A DNA stretch of 12,514 nt from Deltaproteobacteria bacterium (GCA_029939635.1 JAOZSN010000086.1:1-12514), one strand, 5' to 3'. Numbered from the stretch's first letter, positions 1 through 7,144 are shown. Notes: generated from the sequence alone by a model not told the origin. Numbers and translations: made by a program.

Positions 1-83
1 GCAAGCAATGTGATGGCTACCTGAAAAAACCTATTACCAAAAATAAAATTGAGCAGGAGATGGCAAAGCTGGAGTTAATTTGA
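1..83 (+). CDS. Response regulator receiver domain, C-terminal end (5' truncated)
   Basis: The third forward frame is open from base 3 to a TGA at 81-83 and encodes about 26 residues beginning QCDGYLKKPI. The phrase (G)CDGYLKKPI is the usual end of a CheY-like receiver: the conserved Lys (second K of LKKP) contacts the phosphorylated Asp, and the following KNKIEQEM segment is the last alpha helix. The rest of the protein lies left of the window, so any other domain is unknown. It converges with the HEAT-receiver gene, with only 24 bp between the two stop codons, so two receiver-domain genes sit tail to tail. It is probably part of the same signalling locus, which is an inference from proximity. 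Confidence 0.8.
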   Translation, partial: KQCDGYLKKPITKNKIEQEMAKLELI

Positions 84-107
84 GGGTACATTAAGTCATA
101 TTCCTCT

Positions 108-1733
108 TCAGCCCCCGACCTCCTCAATAGCAATCTTAATATCCTCTGTGGTAAAGGGCTTATTAATGATCTTATTCACCCCTGCCTCATAGGCCTCTTT
201 ATGATCAGGAGAGTCGCTCTGGGTGGTGACCATAATGATGGGCAAGGCCACCTTGTCATATTTTTTCCGTAGCTGACGGGCCAAGTCAATACCGCTTACC
301 TCTGGCATGTTAAGGTCAGTAATAATGATGTCAGGTTTATCCTGCAACGCCTCTGCTACAGCCATGGCTGGAAACTCAAAGAGCTTCACATCCATATCCA
401 ACTGAAAAAGGGTATTCTTGTATATACCTAAGATCATGCGTGAGTCATCCACCGCAAAAATTAAGCGCCCTTCTTCATTTTTCTCAGCAGCACCACTGGC
501 CAGTCGCATGGCAAAATCAGCATGACCATTATCCTTAAAAAAAAGTTGGTACTGACGCAGCAGATCTGGGTGAGCCTGCTTACTAAGAAAATCAAAGGTA
601 ACCTCCTTAAAATGGGGCGTGTCATATAGAGCCAAAACCATCTTATGGGACTCTGAGCCAAGAAAGGCCTCTATAATAAGCACCGCATCTTTACCGCCCC
701 CTGTAACTAAATTCTGCACACCGGCAATGAGGATATCATCACAGTTCCATTCAATGGCCTTGGCCGCGGCAATACGCACCTGATCCACCGGATCAACAAG
801 CCCATCGGCCAAGACATAGGCTCCCTTGGCAAGTGGCATCATGCCCAAGGATTCATAGGCGGCAAAACGGACGTTGGCATCTGCTGGCTCATTATGCAGC
901 AATTTACGGATAGCCCGCACCGCACTGAGATCACCAATAAAGCCAAGGACATTAAGGGAGTGCACCAGCAGATCAATATTATCGGTGCGTAGAAGATTTT
1001 CGGTAAGCAGAGGGATGGCCTTAGCCCCAATCTTGGTCAACTTCTCCTTGGTATAGTTACGAATATAGGCCTGCTGAGATTGCAGGGCCATATTAAGATG
1101 CTCTAAAGCTAACGTATCCTCCAGACGAGCAAAGCCATCAAGGATCAACAAATCCAGCTCACTGTCCGTCCCCATACGTTCAAAAAGACGGCGTACAGAG
1201 GTGGGGGTATCAATTTGCGAAAGCCCCTTGATTGCGGCAAGTACTAACTGACGCCGACCAGAGTAGAGAAAATCACTCAAGATATTGGTGGCTGAGGAAT
1301 CACCAATATCACCAAGGGCCAAGAGGCAATCAGACATAAAATCAACATCTTGAGACGATGACAGTTTACTCATAATTTCAGGGATAGCCAGAGAGAGACC
1401 AATCTCACCAGCCAACTGAACAAAGACATTCTTCGGTTCCATGCCAGGATCCTGCAGCACAGTAAGAAGCTGATCCGGGTAATTCATAACCTTGCCCAGC
1501 AACATAGTGCGAATGACCAGGGGAGGAATTGCCAAATCATGACGTACCAGTAACCGACTGAGCAAGGGGATGACCACATCTCCTTCAGCCTTGCCCAGAA
1601 CAGTCACCACCTTATTCTGTTCTGGCCCAGTAAGGTCAGTAACATGGTCAAGAAGTATGGTCCCTTTAATCAAATCGCCAGCAGCGATAACATGATGAAG
1701 TTCATCTATAAAATGCTCTGGCTCAATTGACAT
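108..1733 (-). CDS. HEAT-repeat protein with C-terminal CheY-like receiver domain
   Basis: The protein has 541 residues. About residues 1-415 are helical repeats of HEAT type: recurring pairs of amphipathic helices with motifs such as LLALGDIGDSSA, LNVLGFIGDLSAV and RIAAAKAIEWN, expected to form a curved protein-binding solenoid. Residues 421-541 are a complete receiver: acidic pair D429-D430, phosphoacceptor D473 (in ITDLNMPEVSG), T503/T504 and K525 (INKPF). There is no DNA-binding or catalytic output domain, so phosphorylation probably changes how the solenoid binds a partner. No signal peptide or membrane helix is seen. It is the last gene of the minus-strand cluster, 21 bp after cheR, so co-transcription is likely. 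The ATG at 1731-1733 has only a weak Shine-Dalgarno (GAG) upstream. Domain calls are firm; the partner is unknown. Confidence 0.9.
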   Translation of the reverse strand: MSIEPEHFIDELHHVIAAGDLIKGTILLDHVTDLTGPEQNKVVTVLGKAEGDVVIPLLSRLLVRHDLAIPPLVIRTMLLGKVMNYPDQLLTVLQDPGMEPKNVFVQLAGEIGLSLAIPEIMSKLSSSQDVDFMSDCLLALGDIGDSSATNILSDFLYSGRRQLVLAAIKGLSQIDTPTSVRRLFERMGTDSELDLLILDGFARLEDTLALEHLNMALQSQQAYIRNYTKEKLTKIGAKAIPLLTENLLRTDNIDLLVHSLNVLGFIGDLSAVRAIRKLLHNEPADANVRFAAYESLGMMPLAKGAYVLADGLVDPVDQVRIAAAKAIEWNCDDILIAGVQNLVTGGGKDAVLIIEAFLGSESHKMVLALYDTPHFKEVTFDFLSKQAHPDLLRQYQLFFKDNGHADFAMRLASGAAEKNEEGRLIFAVDDSRMILGIYKNTLFQLDMDVKLFEFPAMAVAEALQDKPDIIITDLNMPEVSGIDLARQLRKKYDKVALPIIMVTTQSDSPDHKEAYEAGVNKIINKPFTTEDIKIAIEEVGG

Positions 1734-1754
1734 TATGTGCGCTCACAGTGCTGT

Positions 1755-2570
1755 TCACTTTAACTGATAAAAACTGGATTGATGATAGTTCCGACGGGCA
1801 TAGCGTTCCGATACCCCCATGAGCGACTCTGTGGAACCAATGACCAACACACCATGGGGATTAAGCTGCATGGCCAGACGATCAAAAAGGCGCTGACGAT
1901 CTGGCATGGAAAAATAGATCGCCACATTACGACAGAAAATAATATCGAATTTACCCACCGTATGGAAGGGCTCCATCAGGTTAAGTTTTTTAAAAAATGC
2001 CATTGCCCGAACTTCATCCTTCACCTGCCAACGGCTGCCACGATCATTAAAATACCTGGCCAACAGCTGAGGGGGAAAGCCTCGCCCCACTTCAAACTTT
2101 GAATATTCCCCCTTACTGGCCTGCACAATGGCAGAGTCGGCAATATCTGTACCTAGAATCTTCACCCTGTGCTGCTTTACAGCTGGACCCAGCAATTCAT
2201 GAAGGGTCACGGCAATGGTATACACCTCCTGGCCGGTGGAACAAGCAGCACTCCAGATCTGCAGGGTCTTACCTCCCCGGTCAAAATGGTCCGGCACAAT
2301 CTTCTGCTTTAGAAGTTCAAAGGGCTTGTTGTCACGAAAAAATGAAGTTTCATTGGTGCTGATGGCATCCACCACCCTATTGGCCAAGACGTTGCTTCTA
2401 TCAATACTGACCTTGGTATGCAAATCACGAAAGGATGTACATCCCAACTCCTCAATAAGGGGTTTGAGCCGACTCTCCAGCAAATACGCCTTGCTTTGAT
2501 CCAGCACGATGCCACAACGACTATGGATAAAGTCAGAGAGCAGTTTTAATTCATCTGGTTTTATTTTCAT
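1755..2570 (-). CDS. cheR: Chemotaxis protein methyltransferase CheR
   Basis: CheR transfers methyl groups from S-adenosylmethionine to glutamates of chemoreceptors and acts in the cytosol. The 271 residues match the family's usual length. An N-terminal helical domain (about 1-75) precedes the Rossmann-type methyltransferase. Visible motifs are STNETSFFRD (about 86-95), the SAM-binding WSAACSTGQEVYTIA (about 105-120; GQE replaces the enteric GEE), GTDI, and IIFCRNVAIYF, followed by a GSTESL stretch near the end. All key motifs are intact. No TPR extension is present, nor a C-terminal pentapeptide-binding insertion that I can identify. It lies 55 bp after cheB and 21 bp before the HEAT-receiver gene. 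ATG at 2570 has no obvious Shine-Dalgarno, but an in-frame TAG lies five codons upstream, so no earlier ATG exists. Its receptor substrate is not encoded in this window. Confidence 0.95.
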   Translation of the reverse strand: MKIKPDELKLLSDFIHSRCGIVLDQSKAYLLESRLKPLIEELGCTSFRDLHTKVSIDRSNVLANRVVDAISTNETSFFRDNKPFELLKQKIVPDHFDRGGKTLQIWSAACSTGQEVYTIAVTLHELLGPAVKQHRVKILGTDIADSAIVQASKGEYSKFEVGRGFPPQLLARYFNDRGSRWQVKDEVRAMAFFKKLNLMEPFHTVGKFDIIFCRNVAIYFSMPDRQRLFDRLAMQLNPHGVLVIGSTESLMGVSERYARRNYHQSSFYQLK

Positions 2571-2625
2571 ATACGTATTCAGCTAGGGCAAGAAACAACC
2601 CGAAATTCAAGACCGTACCAGCTTA

Positions 2626-3783
2626 TTATAGGAGCCGGCGCACCAGTTCATCAGCAATTTGCAGCAGGGGAAGTTGGACATCGGCAACACCAGCTTTCAT
2701 AGCCTCCATGGGCATACCATAGACAACACAACTCTCTTTATCTTGAGCAATAACCACCGATCCCCGTTGTTTCATAGCCTTTAAGCCCTTAACACCATCA
2801 GAACCCATACCTGTTAGTATGACCCCAATGGTCTTATTGCCATATACCTCTGCCACCGAACGCATCATATAATCTGCAGCAGGACAGCAATGATTCTCCG
2901 GCGGATCGTCGGTGAGCTTCACCGCTGCACCTAAGGCTCTTTTCTGCACACAGAGTTGGCGACCACCCGGTGCAATATAGACGTGCCCAGCCTTAAGAAC
3001 ATCACCATCCTGCGCCTCAAGCACAGTCAGTGCACTCTTCTGATCAAGGGAATCAGCCAGGGCAGCCGTAAAGACCGGCGGCATGTGTTGCACAATAACA
3101 ACCGGCACGCGCAAATTTGCGGGAAGACGTGGGATGAGGGTAGCCAGGGCATTGGGGCCACCTGTTGAAATAGCAATAGCAATGATTTCAGCTCGCCCTG
3201 GACGGCCAATCGGAGAAGCGGCAATGGGCTGGCTGGTGGCTGACGCCACCGGACGAGGCGGCACAGCTCCAGCACGTGGAGGAGAGGAAGGATGCGTAGA
3301 GGGTGGTGAAGCTACGGGACGTGAGGGCGCTGGGACCTTTCGTTGAGCAAGATTACCTCTGGTCTTAGCCAAAAGTTTCTTGGTAACAACCGACTGGATA
3401 ACTGGCCTGAGCTGTCGAACAAGCGCCTGATTATTCTCCTCCAGGCTCGCACCATCTGGTTTGTCAATAAAGTCAAAGGCTCCCAACTCCAAGGCCTGCA
3501 TGGTGACGGCTGCGCCTTCCTGGGTGTGGGCACTGACCATTACCACAGCCACATCGTGCCGGATCCTCTGCAACTCTTTTAAGGTGGCAATACCGTCCAT
3601 CACCGGCATTTCAAAATCCAGAGTCATGATGTCTGGCTGCAAGCGTGCGAATGAGGAAATTGCCTATTTGGCATTTCTCACCGCCCCCACCACCTCTACT
3701 CCAGGTAATCCCTGCAAGATACCAGAGAGCACCTTGCGATACATTACTGTATCATCCACCACTAAGACTTTTATACCAGCCAT
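2626..3783 (-). CDS. cheB: Chemotaxis response regulator protein-glutamate methylesterase CheB, interrupted by an in-frame TAG
   Basis: CheB demethylates or deamidates chemoreceptor glutamates when its receiver is phosphorylated. Read from the ATG at 3781-3783 (good Shine-Dalgarno AGAGGA, 6 nt spacer) the frame spans 385 codons with one stop, TAG, at codon 40 (3664-3666). Before the stop is a normal receiver start (KVLVVDDT, D10-D11); after it come phosphoacceptor D56 in TLDFEMPVMDG, K108 (DKPDG), a Pro-rich linker of about 55 residues (about 141-195), and an intact esterase domain with S206 (STGGP), H233 (VQHMP) and D329 (TGMGSDG). The longest uninterrupted frame starts only at a TTG (3642), has no Shine-Dalgarno and would lack the first receiver strand and both acidic residues, so I do not take it as the natural start. 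Either the gene is a recent pseudogene, the stop is read through or suppressed, or the base is an error. It is followed by cheR (55 bp). Confidence 0.9.
3664..3666 (-). other. In-frame TAG stop inside cheB
   Basis: Codon 40 of the cheB frame is TAG (plus strand cta), between the residues VRNAK and AISSF. The frame is otherwise continuous with no indel, since phosphoacceptor D56 falls at exactly the canonical CheB position. A single substitution from CAG, AAG, GAG, TTG, TCG, TGG or TAC/TAT would explain it. TAG also ends the HPt gene (6688-6690) and greA (10897-10899), so TAG is an ordinary stop in this genome. Confidence 0.9.
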
Positions 3784-3801
3784 TTGTGTCCTCTGGGAAA
3801 A

Positions 3802-3880
3802 CAGAAATATCGAAACAAAGAAGAAGACACCCCTTATTTTTTGGAGATATCTTCATTCTCCACTATTTCTATATTTCTAT
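3802..3880. repeat. Diverged copy of the 6522-6662 palindromic repeat
   Basis: The kinase-cheB gap holds CAGAAATATCGAAACAAAG (3802-3820), close to CAGAATATCGAACAAG of the larger element, then GAAGACAC..TTATTTTT and ATCTTC..ATTC..ATATT in the same order and orientation. The arms still pair: AGAAATAT (3803-3810) with ATATTTCT (3871-3878), and GAAGA (3823-3827) with TCTTC (3850-3854). It is shorter and lacks the CTAGTAGAAAC tips. Homology is judged by eye. Confidence 0.5.
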
Positions 3881-3884
3881 CATT

Positions 3885-5618
3885 TTATCTAAATTGCGCC
3901 AAAGTGGCGGCAAATTTGTCCTTATTAATGGGTTTGGTCAAAAAGGCATCCATTCCCACCGCATAACACCTATCCTCATCCTCCTTACGAGCATGGGCAG
4001 TTAGACCAACAATGGGGATGCGGCTGCTCCTGTCTTTTAACGAGGCATACTTATTGCTCTCATCACTTTCTTCAATCTCACGGATGCGGGTGGTGGCCTC
4101 GTGACCATCCATCTCCGGCATCTGAATATCCATCAGGATTAGATCGAATATATCTGTTTTCAACTTCTCCAGGGCCTCCAAACCATTACCAGCCACTTCC
4201 ACCTTACACCCCTGCCGCTTAACCAGTAGGCTGGCAAGTTTCTGGTTCACCAGATTATCCTCAGCCAGCAGGACTGTTATCTCCCGAGCCTGCGCTGTGG
4301 AACTGGCCTCCTCTTTGGCCTTGTCCTCCACAACATCCCCTGCCACCTCGGGCAAGGATACAGTGAAGCTAAAGGTTGAACCTTCCCCCTCCTCGCTTTC
4401 CACCCAGATATCGCCACCCATGATATCCACAAGCTGAACGCATATGGAAAGCCCCAGGCCAGTGCCACCAAACTTACGGGTGGTGGAGCCATCGGCCTGG
4501 GTGAATTTTTCAAATATGGCATCAAGGCGATTAGCCGGGATGCCGATGCCGGAATCTTGAACCTGGAAGGTAACCATATCACCCTGCAGGGAACCATCCC
4601 TCCCCCCCATTCTGGCTCGAATGGTCACCGTGCCATTTTCAGTAAACTTCAAGGCATTTCCGGTGAGATTAATCAAAATCTGGCGCAGGCGAACATCATC
4701 ACCCATCATCTGCACGGGTACACCTTTCTCGACCTCAACGTTGAGCGTATTACCCTTGCTCTGCGCCTGGGCCTTGAGGATATTTTGCACCTCCCCAACC
4801 AAATCCCGAGAGATAAAGGGGGCCAGGGAAAGTTCCAGCTTACCAGCCTCTATCTTGGCCAAATCAAGAATATCATTTATAAGCACCAGCAGAGAGTCAC
4901 CAGCAGTGGCAATGGTCTTAGCAAAATCTTGCTGTTCATCGTTGAGATCAGATTCCAGGAGCAGGCCAGAAAAACCAATAATGGCATTCATCGGGGTGCG
5001 TAACTCATGACTCATATTGGCCAAGAATTCAGATTTGAGCTTACTGGCCTTTTTCAACTCCTCATTTTTAGCACGCACCTCCTTGGTCTGGCGGGCAATC
5101 TCACTCTCCAAGGTGGCAGCATACTCCTTCTCCTTCTTCTGGATAAGGAGGAACTGATCATGATTGTCGTTGAGCAAGGTGGTATGACGAGAAGTTAAAA
5201 CCTCAATCTGGCGAACAGCCTGCTCTTTTTCAATACGTAACTCTTCATGTCGACGACCAGCGGCAAAGAGGCCAAGGCTGTTACGGTACATGGCATGCAG
5301 CTGAGGCTGGCTGGTGATATCAGCCGCTTCTGCTGGCAGGGTAAAAACAATATAGATATCAACAGGTAGTTTGGTGCAATAGGCAAATGATTCTGCCAGG
5401 GGGAAACTTTCTATCTTCTCCTCCACCAGTTGATCACGCCGGGAGGAGAGGTGTGCTGCCAGGATATCATCAGCCAGTTCCCCATACAGGGAGCCATCAT
5501 CACGAGCCACAGCAAAATGAGCCTCGGGCAATAGATAGCTGAGCTCATCGTGTACTTTTTGAAGCTCCTCGTCCTCATCAATAAGCTCGTCAAATACATC
5601 AGCAAAGGGATCACTCAT
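3885..5618 (-). CDS. Cytosolic hybrid sensor histidine kinase with C-terminal receiver
   Basis: The protein has 577 residues. Residues 1-125 are an acidic N-terminal region that I do not recognise as PAS, GAF or any named sensor. About 125-195 is a charged coiled coil. HisKA follows with the phosphorylated H204 in FLANMSHELRTPMNAIIGFS. The HATPase has N-box NLTGNALKF (N317, N321), G1 DSGIGI (355-360) and G2 GGTGLGL (384-390). The receiver (about 446-577) has E453-D454, phosphoacceptor D497 (LMDIQMPEMDG), T540 and K562. No transmembrane segment or signal peptide is seen, so it senses a cytosolic cue or a partner protein. It has no HPt domain of its own; the separate HPt gene upstream could complete an HK-REC-HPt relay. 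Its start ATG overlaps the HDOD stop (ATGA, 5615-5618), which implies translational coupling. It is 101 bp upstream of cheB, a gap that holds a repeat. Domain assignment is certain; the signal is unknown. Confidence 0.95.
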   Translation of the reverse strand: MSDPFADVFDELIDEDEELQKVHDELSYLLPEAHFAVARDDGSLYGELADDILAAHLSSRRDQLVEEKIESFPLAESFAYCTKLPVDIYIVFTLPAEAADITSQPQLHAMYRNSLGLFAAGRRHEELRIEKEQAVRQIEVLTSRHTTLLNDNHDQFLLIQKKEKEYAATLESEIARQTKEVRAKNEELKKASKLKSEFLANMSHELRTPMNAIIGFSGLLLESDLNDEQQDFAKTIATAGDSLLVLINDILDLAKIEAGKLELSLAPFISRDLVGEVQNILKAQAQSKGNTLNVEVEKGVPVQMMGDDVRLRQILINLTGNALKFTENGTVTIRARMGGRDGSLQGDMVTFQVQDSGIGIPANRLDAIFEKFTQADGSTTRKFGGTGLGLSICVQLVDIMGGDIWVESEEGEGSTFSFTVSLPEVAGDVVEDKAKEEASSTAQAREITVLLAEDNLVNQKLASLLVKRQGCKVEVAGNGLEALEKLKTDIFDLILMDIQMPEMDGHEATTRIREIEESDESNKYASLKDRSSRIPIVGLTAHARKEDEDRCYAVGMDAFLTKPINKDKFAATLAQFR

Positions 5619-6466
5619 TTATCATCCCCGTAAAGGTCATTGGCCTTGCTCATTTCGCCAGGAAGATCTTTAATCAATACCTTATACTCAGCCATGCGCT
5701 CTTTCATGTGGGGTGTAAGATAGGGAGGAAGCGGATCAGCCTTGCCCTCAATGGCACCATACTTCATACGGTTGGCGATGTATTCCGCAATATGGATGAT
5801 ACTAACCACACCAGGGATGGGGTATTCCTTGCTGGTATCATGGTGTTTTTTAATGCCCAGCACCACATCTTCGGGCATATTCCAGTCCAACACCAGCATA
5901 CCACCAACCTTGGCATGATGGGTCTCTATTACCTCTTGCTCATACACCGTGAGGGGCTGATCACCATTCTTATAGTTTCTTGCCGCCTCGCGCAGCTCCT
6001 CCGGCACCAGCTGATCCTCAACAATGAGGCCGATATCATGGATAATACCAGCCAAAAACTCATTCTCACCATCCTGCCCAAAGATGCGTTTAGCAATCAT
6101 CTGGCTGAGGATGGCCACCGTGGCACTGTGCACCCAGAGACCGGGACGAGAAAAACCACTATCATCTCCCTCCTTTTCCTTAAAGAGGTCACGCAGCGCC
6201 TCCACTGCCACCAGGTTACGCAGATTTTTCATACCGATAAAAACCACGGCCTTGGAAACTGTCTCCACCTTATTGGCCAGGCCAAAATATGGACTGTTTA
6301 CCAGCTTTAGCAGACGCACCATAAGGATGGGATCAAGCTTGATGACCTCCTCAAAGTCCTGAATAGTGCTGGACTCAGAGTTAATCATCTGGGTGACCTT
6401 GATAGCCACATGGGGCAAGGTCTTCAGGTCACTGAATTTTCCGATTAGTTCGCGGGCAGAAGGCAT
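5615..6466 (-). CDS. HDOD domain protein
   Basis: The protein has 283 residues and an HDOD domain across about residues 10-240, a relative of the HD-GYP/HD phosphohydrolases that usually works as a signalling or scaffold module rather than a proven enzyme. Family marks are LPHVAIKVTQMI near the start, IKLDPILMVRLLKLVNSPYFGL (about 42-63) and GLWVHS (H113). An HD pair (H143-D144 in GIIHDIG) is retained, with further His at 183/184, 208/209 and 225, so metal binding is possible although unproven. The tail (about 245-283) is charged and unassigned. There is no membrane segment. ATG at 6466 has a weak ribosome site, but an in-frame TAA lies three codons upstream. Its stop overlaps the kinase start by 4 nt, so the two proteins are probably made together and may interact. 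Confidence 0.92.
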   Translation of the reverse strand: MPSARELIGKFSDLKTLPHVAIKVTQMINSESSTIQDFEEVIKLDPILMVRLLKLVNSPYFGLANKVETVSKAVVFIGMKNLRNLVAVEALRDLFKEKEGDDSGFSRPGLWVHSATVAILSQMIAKRIFGQDGENEFLAGIIHDIGLIVEDQLVPEELREAARNYKNGDQPLTVYEQEVIETHHAKVGGMLVLDWNMPEDVVLGIKKHHDTSKEYPIPGVVSIIHIAEYIANRMKYGAIEGKADPLPPYLTPHMKERMAEYKVLIKDLPGEMSKANDLYGDDK

Positions 6467-6521
6467 AGGTCGTTATGGTGATTGATGATGTAATTTTTTG
6501 AAACAACAGGAGATAAACAAT

Positions 6522-6662
6522 CTAGTAGAAACAAACCACGAACCGCAGAATATCGAACAAGAAATATCGAATGATGAAGGAAGATACTTTTATTTTTAAG
6601 AAAAACATCTTCCAACATTCACCATTCGATATTCTTATGAACTCGTTATTCGTTTCTACTAG
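6522..6662. repeat. Imperfect palindromic (MITE-like) intergenic repeat
   Basis: This 141-bp element lies between the HDOD start and the HPt stop. It begins CTAGTAGAAAC (6522-6532) and ends with the exact reverse complement GTTTCTACTAG (6652-6662). Further in, AGAATATCGAA on the left matches TTCGATATTCT on the right, and GGAAGAT (6579-6585) pairs with ATCTTCC (6607-6613) around an AT-rich loop. The left arm carries AATATCGAA twice, 14 nt apart; the right arm carries it once. No open frame of note is inside. The palindromic CTAG at the tips could be a target duplication, but this cannot be told from one copy. A diverged relative lies at about 3802-3880. Confidence 0.8.
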
Positions 6663-6669
6663 CCTGTAC

Positions 6670-6686
6670 TGTCTCTCCTAGAGACA
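6670..6686 (-). terminator. Small hairpin just after the HPt stop codon
   Basis: TGTCTC (6670-6675) and GAGACA (6681-6686) form a perfect 6-bp stem with a 5-nt loop, 1 nt beyond the HPt stop on the minus strand. No T-run follows, so this would be a poor intrinsic terminator. It may only stabilise the mRNA end. Confidence 0.3.
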
Positions 6687-6687
6687 A

Positions 6688-7014
6688 CTATTTCAAGATG
6701 CCGAGCTGTGCCACCAATGTTTCCAACGGAGGAACACAATCTTTGGCCAAGGCCATTTTCCCTTCTCTGCCCGCTTTTTCCAGGGCATACGCCGCATCAC
6801 GCAAGGCAGCTACCCCCAGGCTTGCAGCTGCCCCCTTGATACTGTGAGCGGCATCACCCATAGCTCCGACATCCCCGGCAGCCATGGCTTCTTTAATTTT
6901 AGCAACATCTCCAGCCGAAGAGTCAGACAGTAAATCAAGTAACTCTGCCAGTAACTCCTCATCCTCTCCAGCCTGCTCAAAGGCAAAGGCCCGATCCCAT
7001 TGCAAATCGCTCAT
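6688..7014 (-). CDS. Stand-alone HPt (histidine phosphotransfer) protein
   Basis: The 108-residue protein is the size of a single HPt four-helix bundle. The motif AHSIKGAAASLG holds the phosphoaccepting His (H57) with the usual Lys and Gly after it. Helices rich in Leu, Ala and Glu flank it (for example EELLAELLDLLSDSS and ALRDAAYALEKAGREG). I chose the ATG at 7012-7014 because GAGG lies 6 nt upstream; an in-frame ATG at 7026 would add MRIS but has no Shine-Dalgarno. In the cell it would shuttle phosphate between receiver domains. The hybrid kinase two genes downstream has a receiver and no HPt, which makes it the natural donor; receivers of CheB or the HEAT protein could be acceptors (inference). 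It ends in TAG and is separated from the HDOD gene by 221 bp containing a repeat, so it may be transcribed separately. Confidence 0.9.
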   Translation of the reverse strand: MSDLQWDRAFAFEQAGEDEELLAELLDLLSDSSAGDVAKIKEAMAAGDVGAMGDAAHSIKGAAASLGVAALRDAAYALEKAGREGKMALAKDCVPPLETLVAQLGILK

Positions 7015-7029
7015 AGAAATCCTCATATT

Positions 7030-7129
7030 TGATGGACTCGTAAAAAGTCCAAAATCTAGCTTTTTTGTCTTGTAAGTACTTGAGTTAGTGATAGTACTTT
7101 ACAAAATTTGACTTTTCACGAGACCATCA
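7030..7129. mobile_element. MITE-like element with 20-bp terminal inverted repeats
   Basis: The left end TGATGGACTCGTAAAAAGTC (7030-7049) and the right end GACTTTTCACGAGACCATCA (7110-7129) are inverted repeats with 18 of 20 matches. A second inverted repeat lies inside: TTGTAAGTACT (7070-7080) against AGTACTTTACAA (7093-7104), with one unpaired base. The 100-bp element has no coding capacity. Ends of this type recur as dispersed small elements in Desulfobacterota genomes, which I state from memory. It stops 3 bp short of the upstream ATG of the HPt gene, so any HPt promoter must lie in it or beyond it. Confidence 0.8.
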
Positions 7130-7144
7130 TATTTTTCACCCTTT

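Noticed and set aside
2626..3642. cheB as a complete 338-residue gene starting at TTG 3642
   Set aside because: There is no ribosome site, and it would begin in the middle of the receiver, without D10-D11. The ATG at 3783 has a good Shine-Dalgarno and restores a full receiver.
3664..3666. Pyrrolysine or general reassignment of TAG
   Set aside because: TAG terminates the HPt and greA genes in this window, and CheB is not a known pyrrolysine protein; no supporting tRNA or pyl gene is visible. Kept only as a test.
3842..3862. TGGAG/CTCCA hairpin as a terminator between the kinase and cheB
   Set aside because: On the minus strand it is followed by A residues, not T; the stem is only 5 bp with an 11-nt loop.
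3461..4004. Plus-strand open frames of up to 143 codons around the kinase-cheB gap
   Set aside because: They are antisense to conserved CheB and kinase sequence, have no family similarity and no ribosome site.
5708..6310. 200-codon plus-strand frame opposite the HDOD gene
   Set aside because: It lies wholly antisense to a well-conserved HDOD gene, and its composition looks like a shadow frame.
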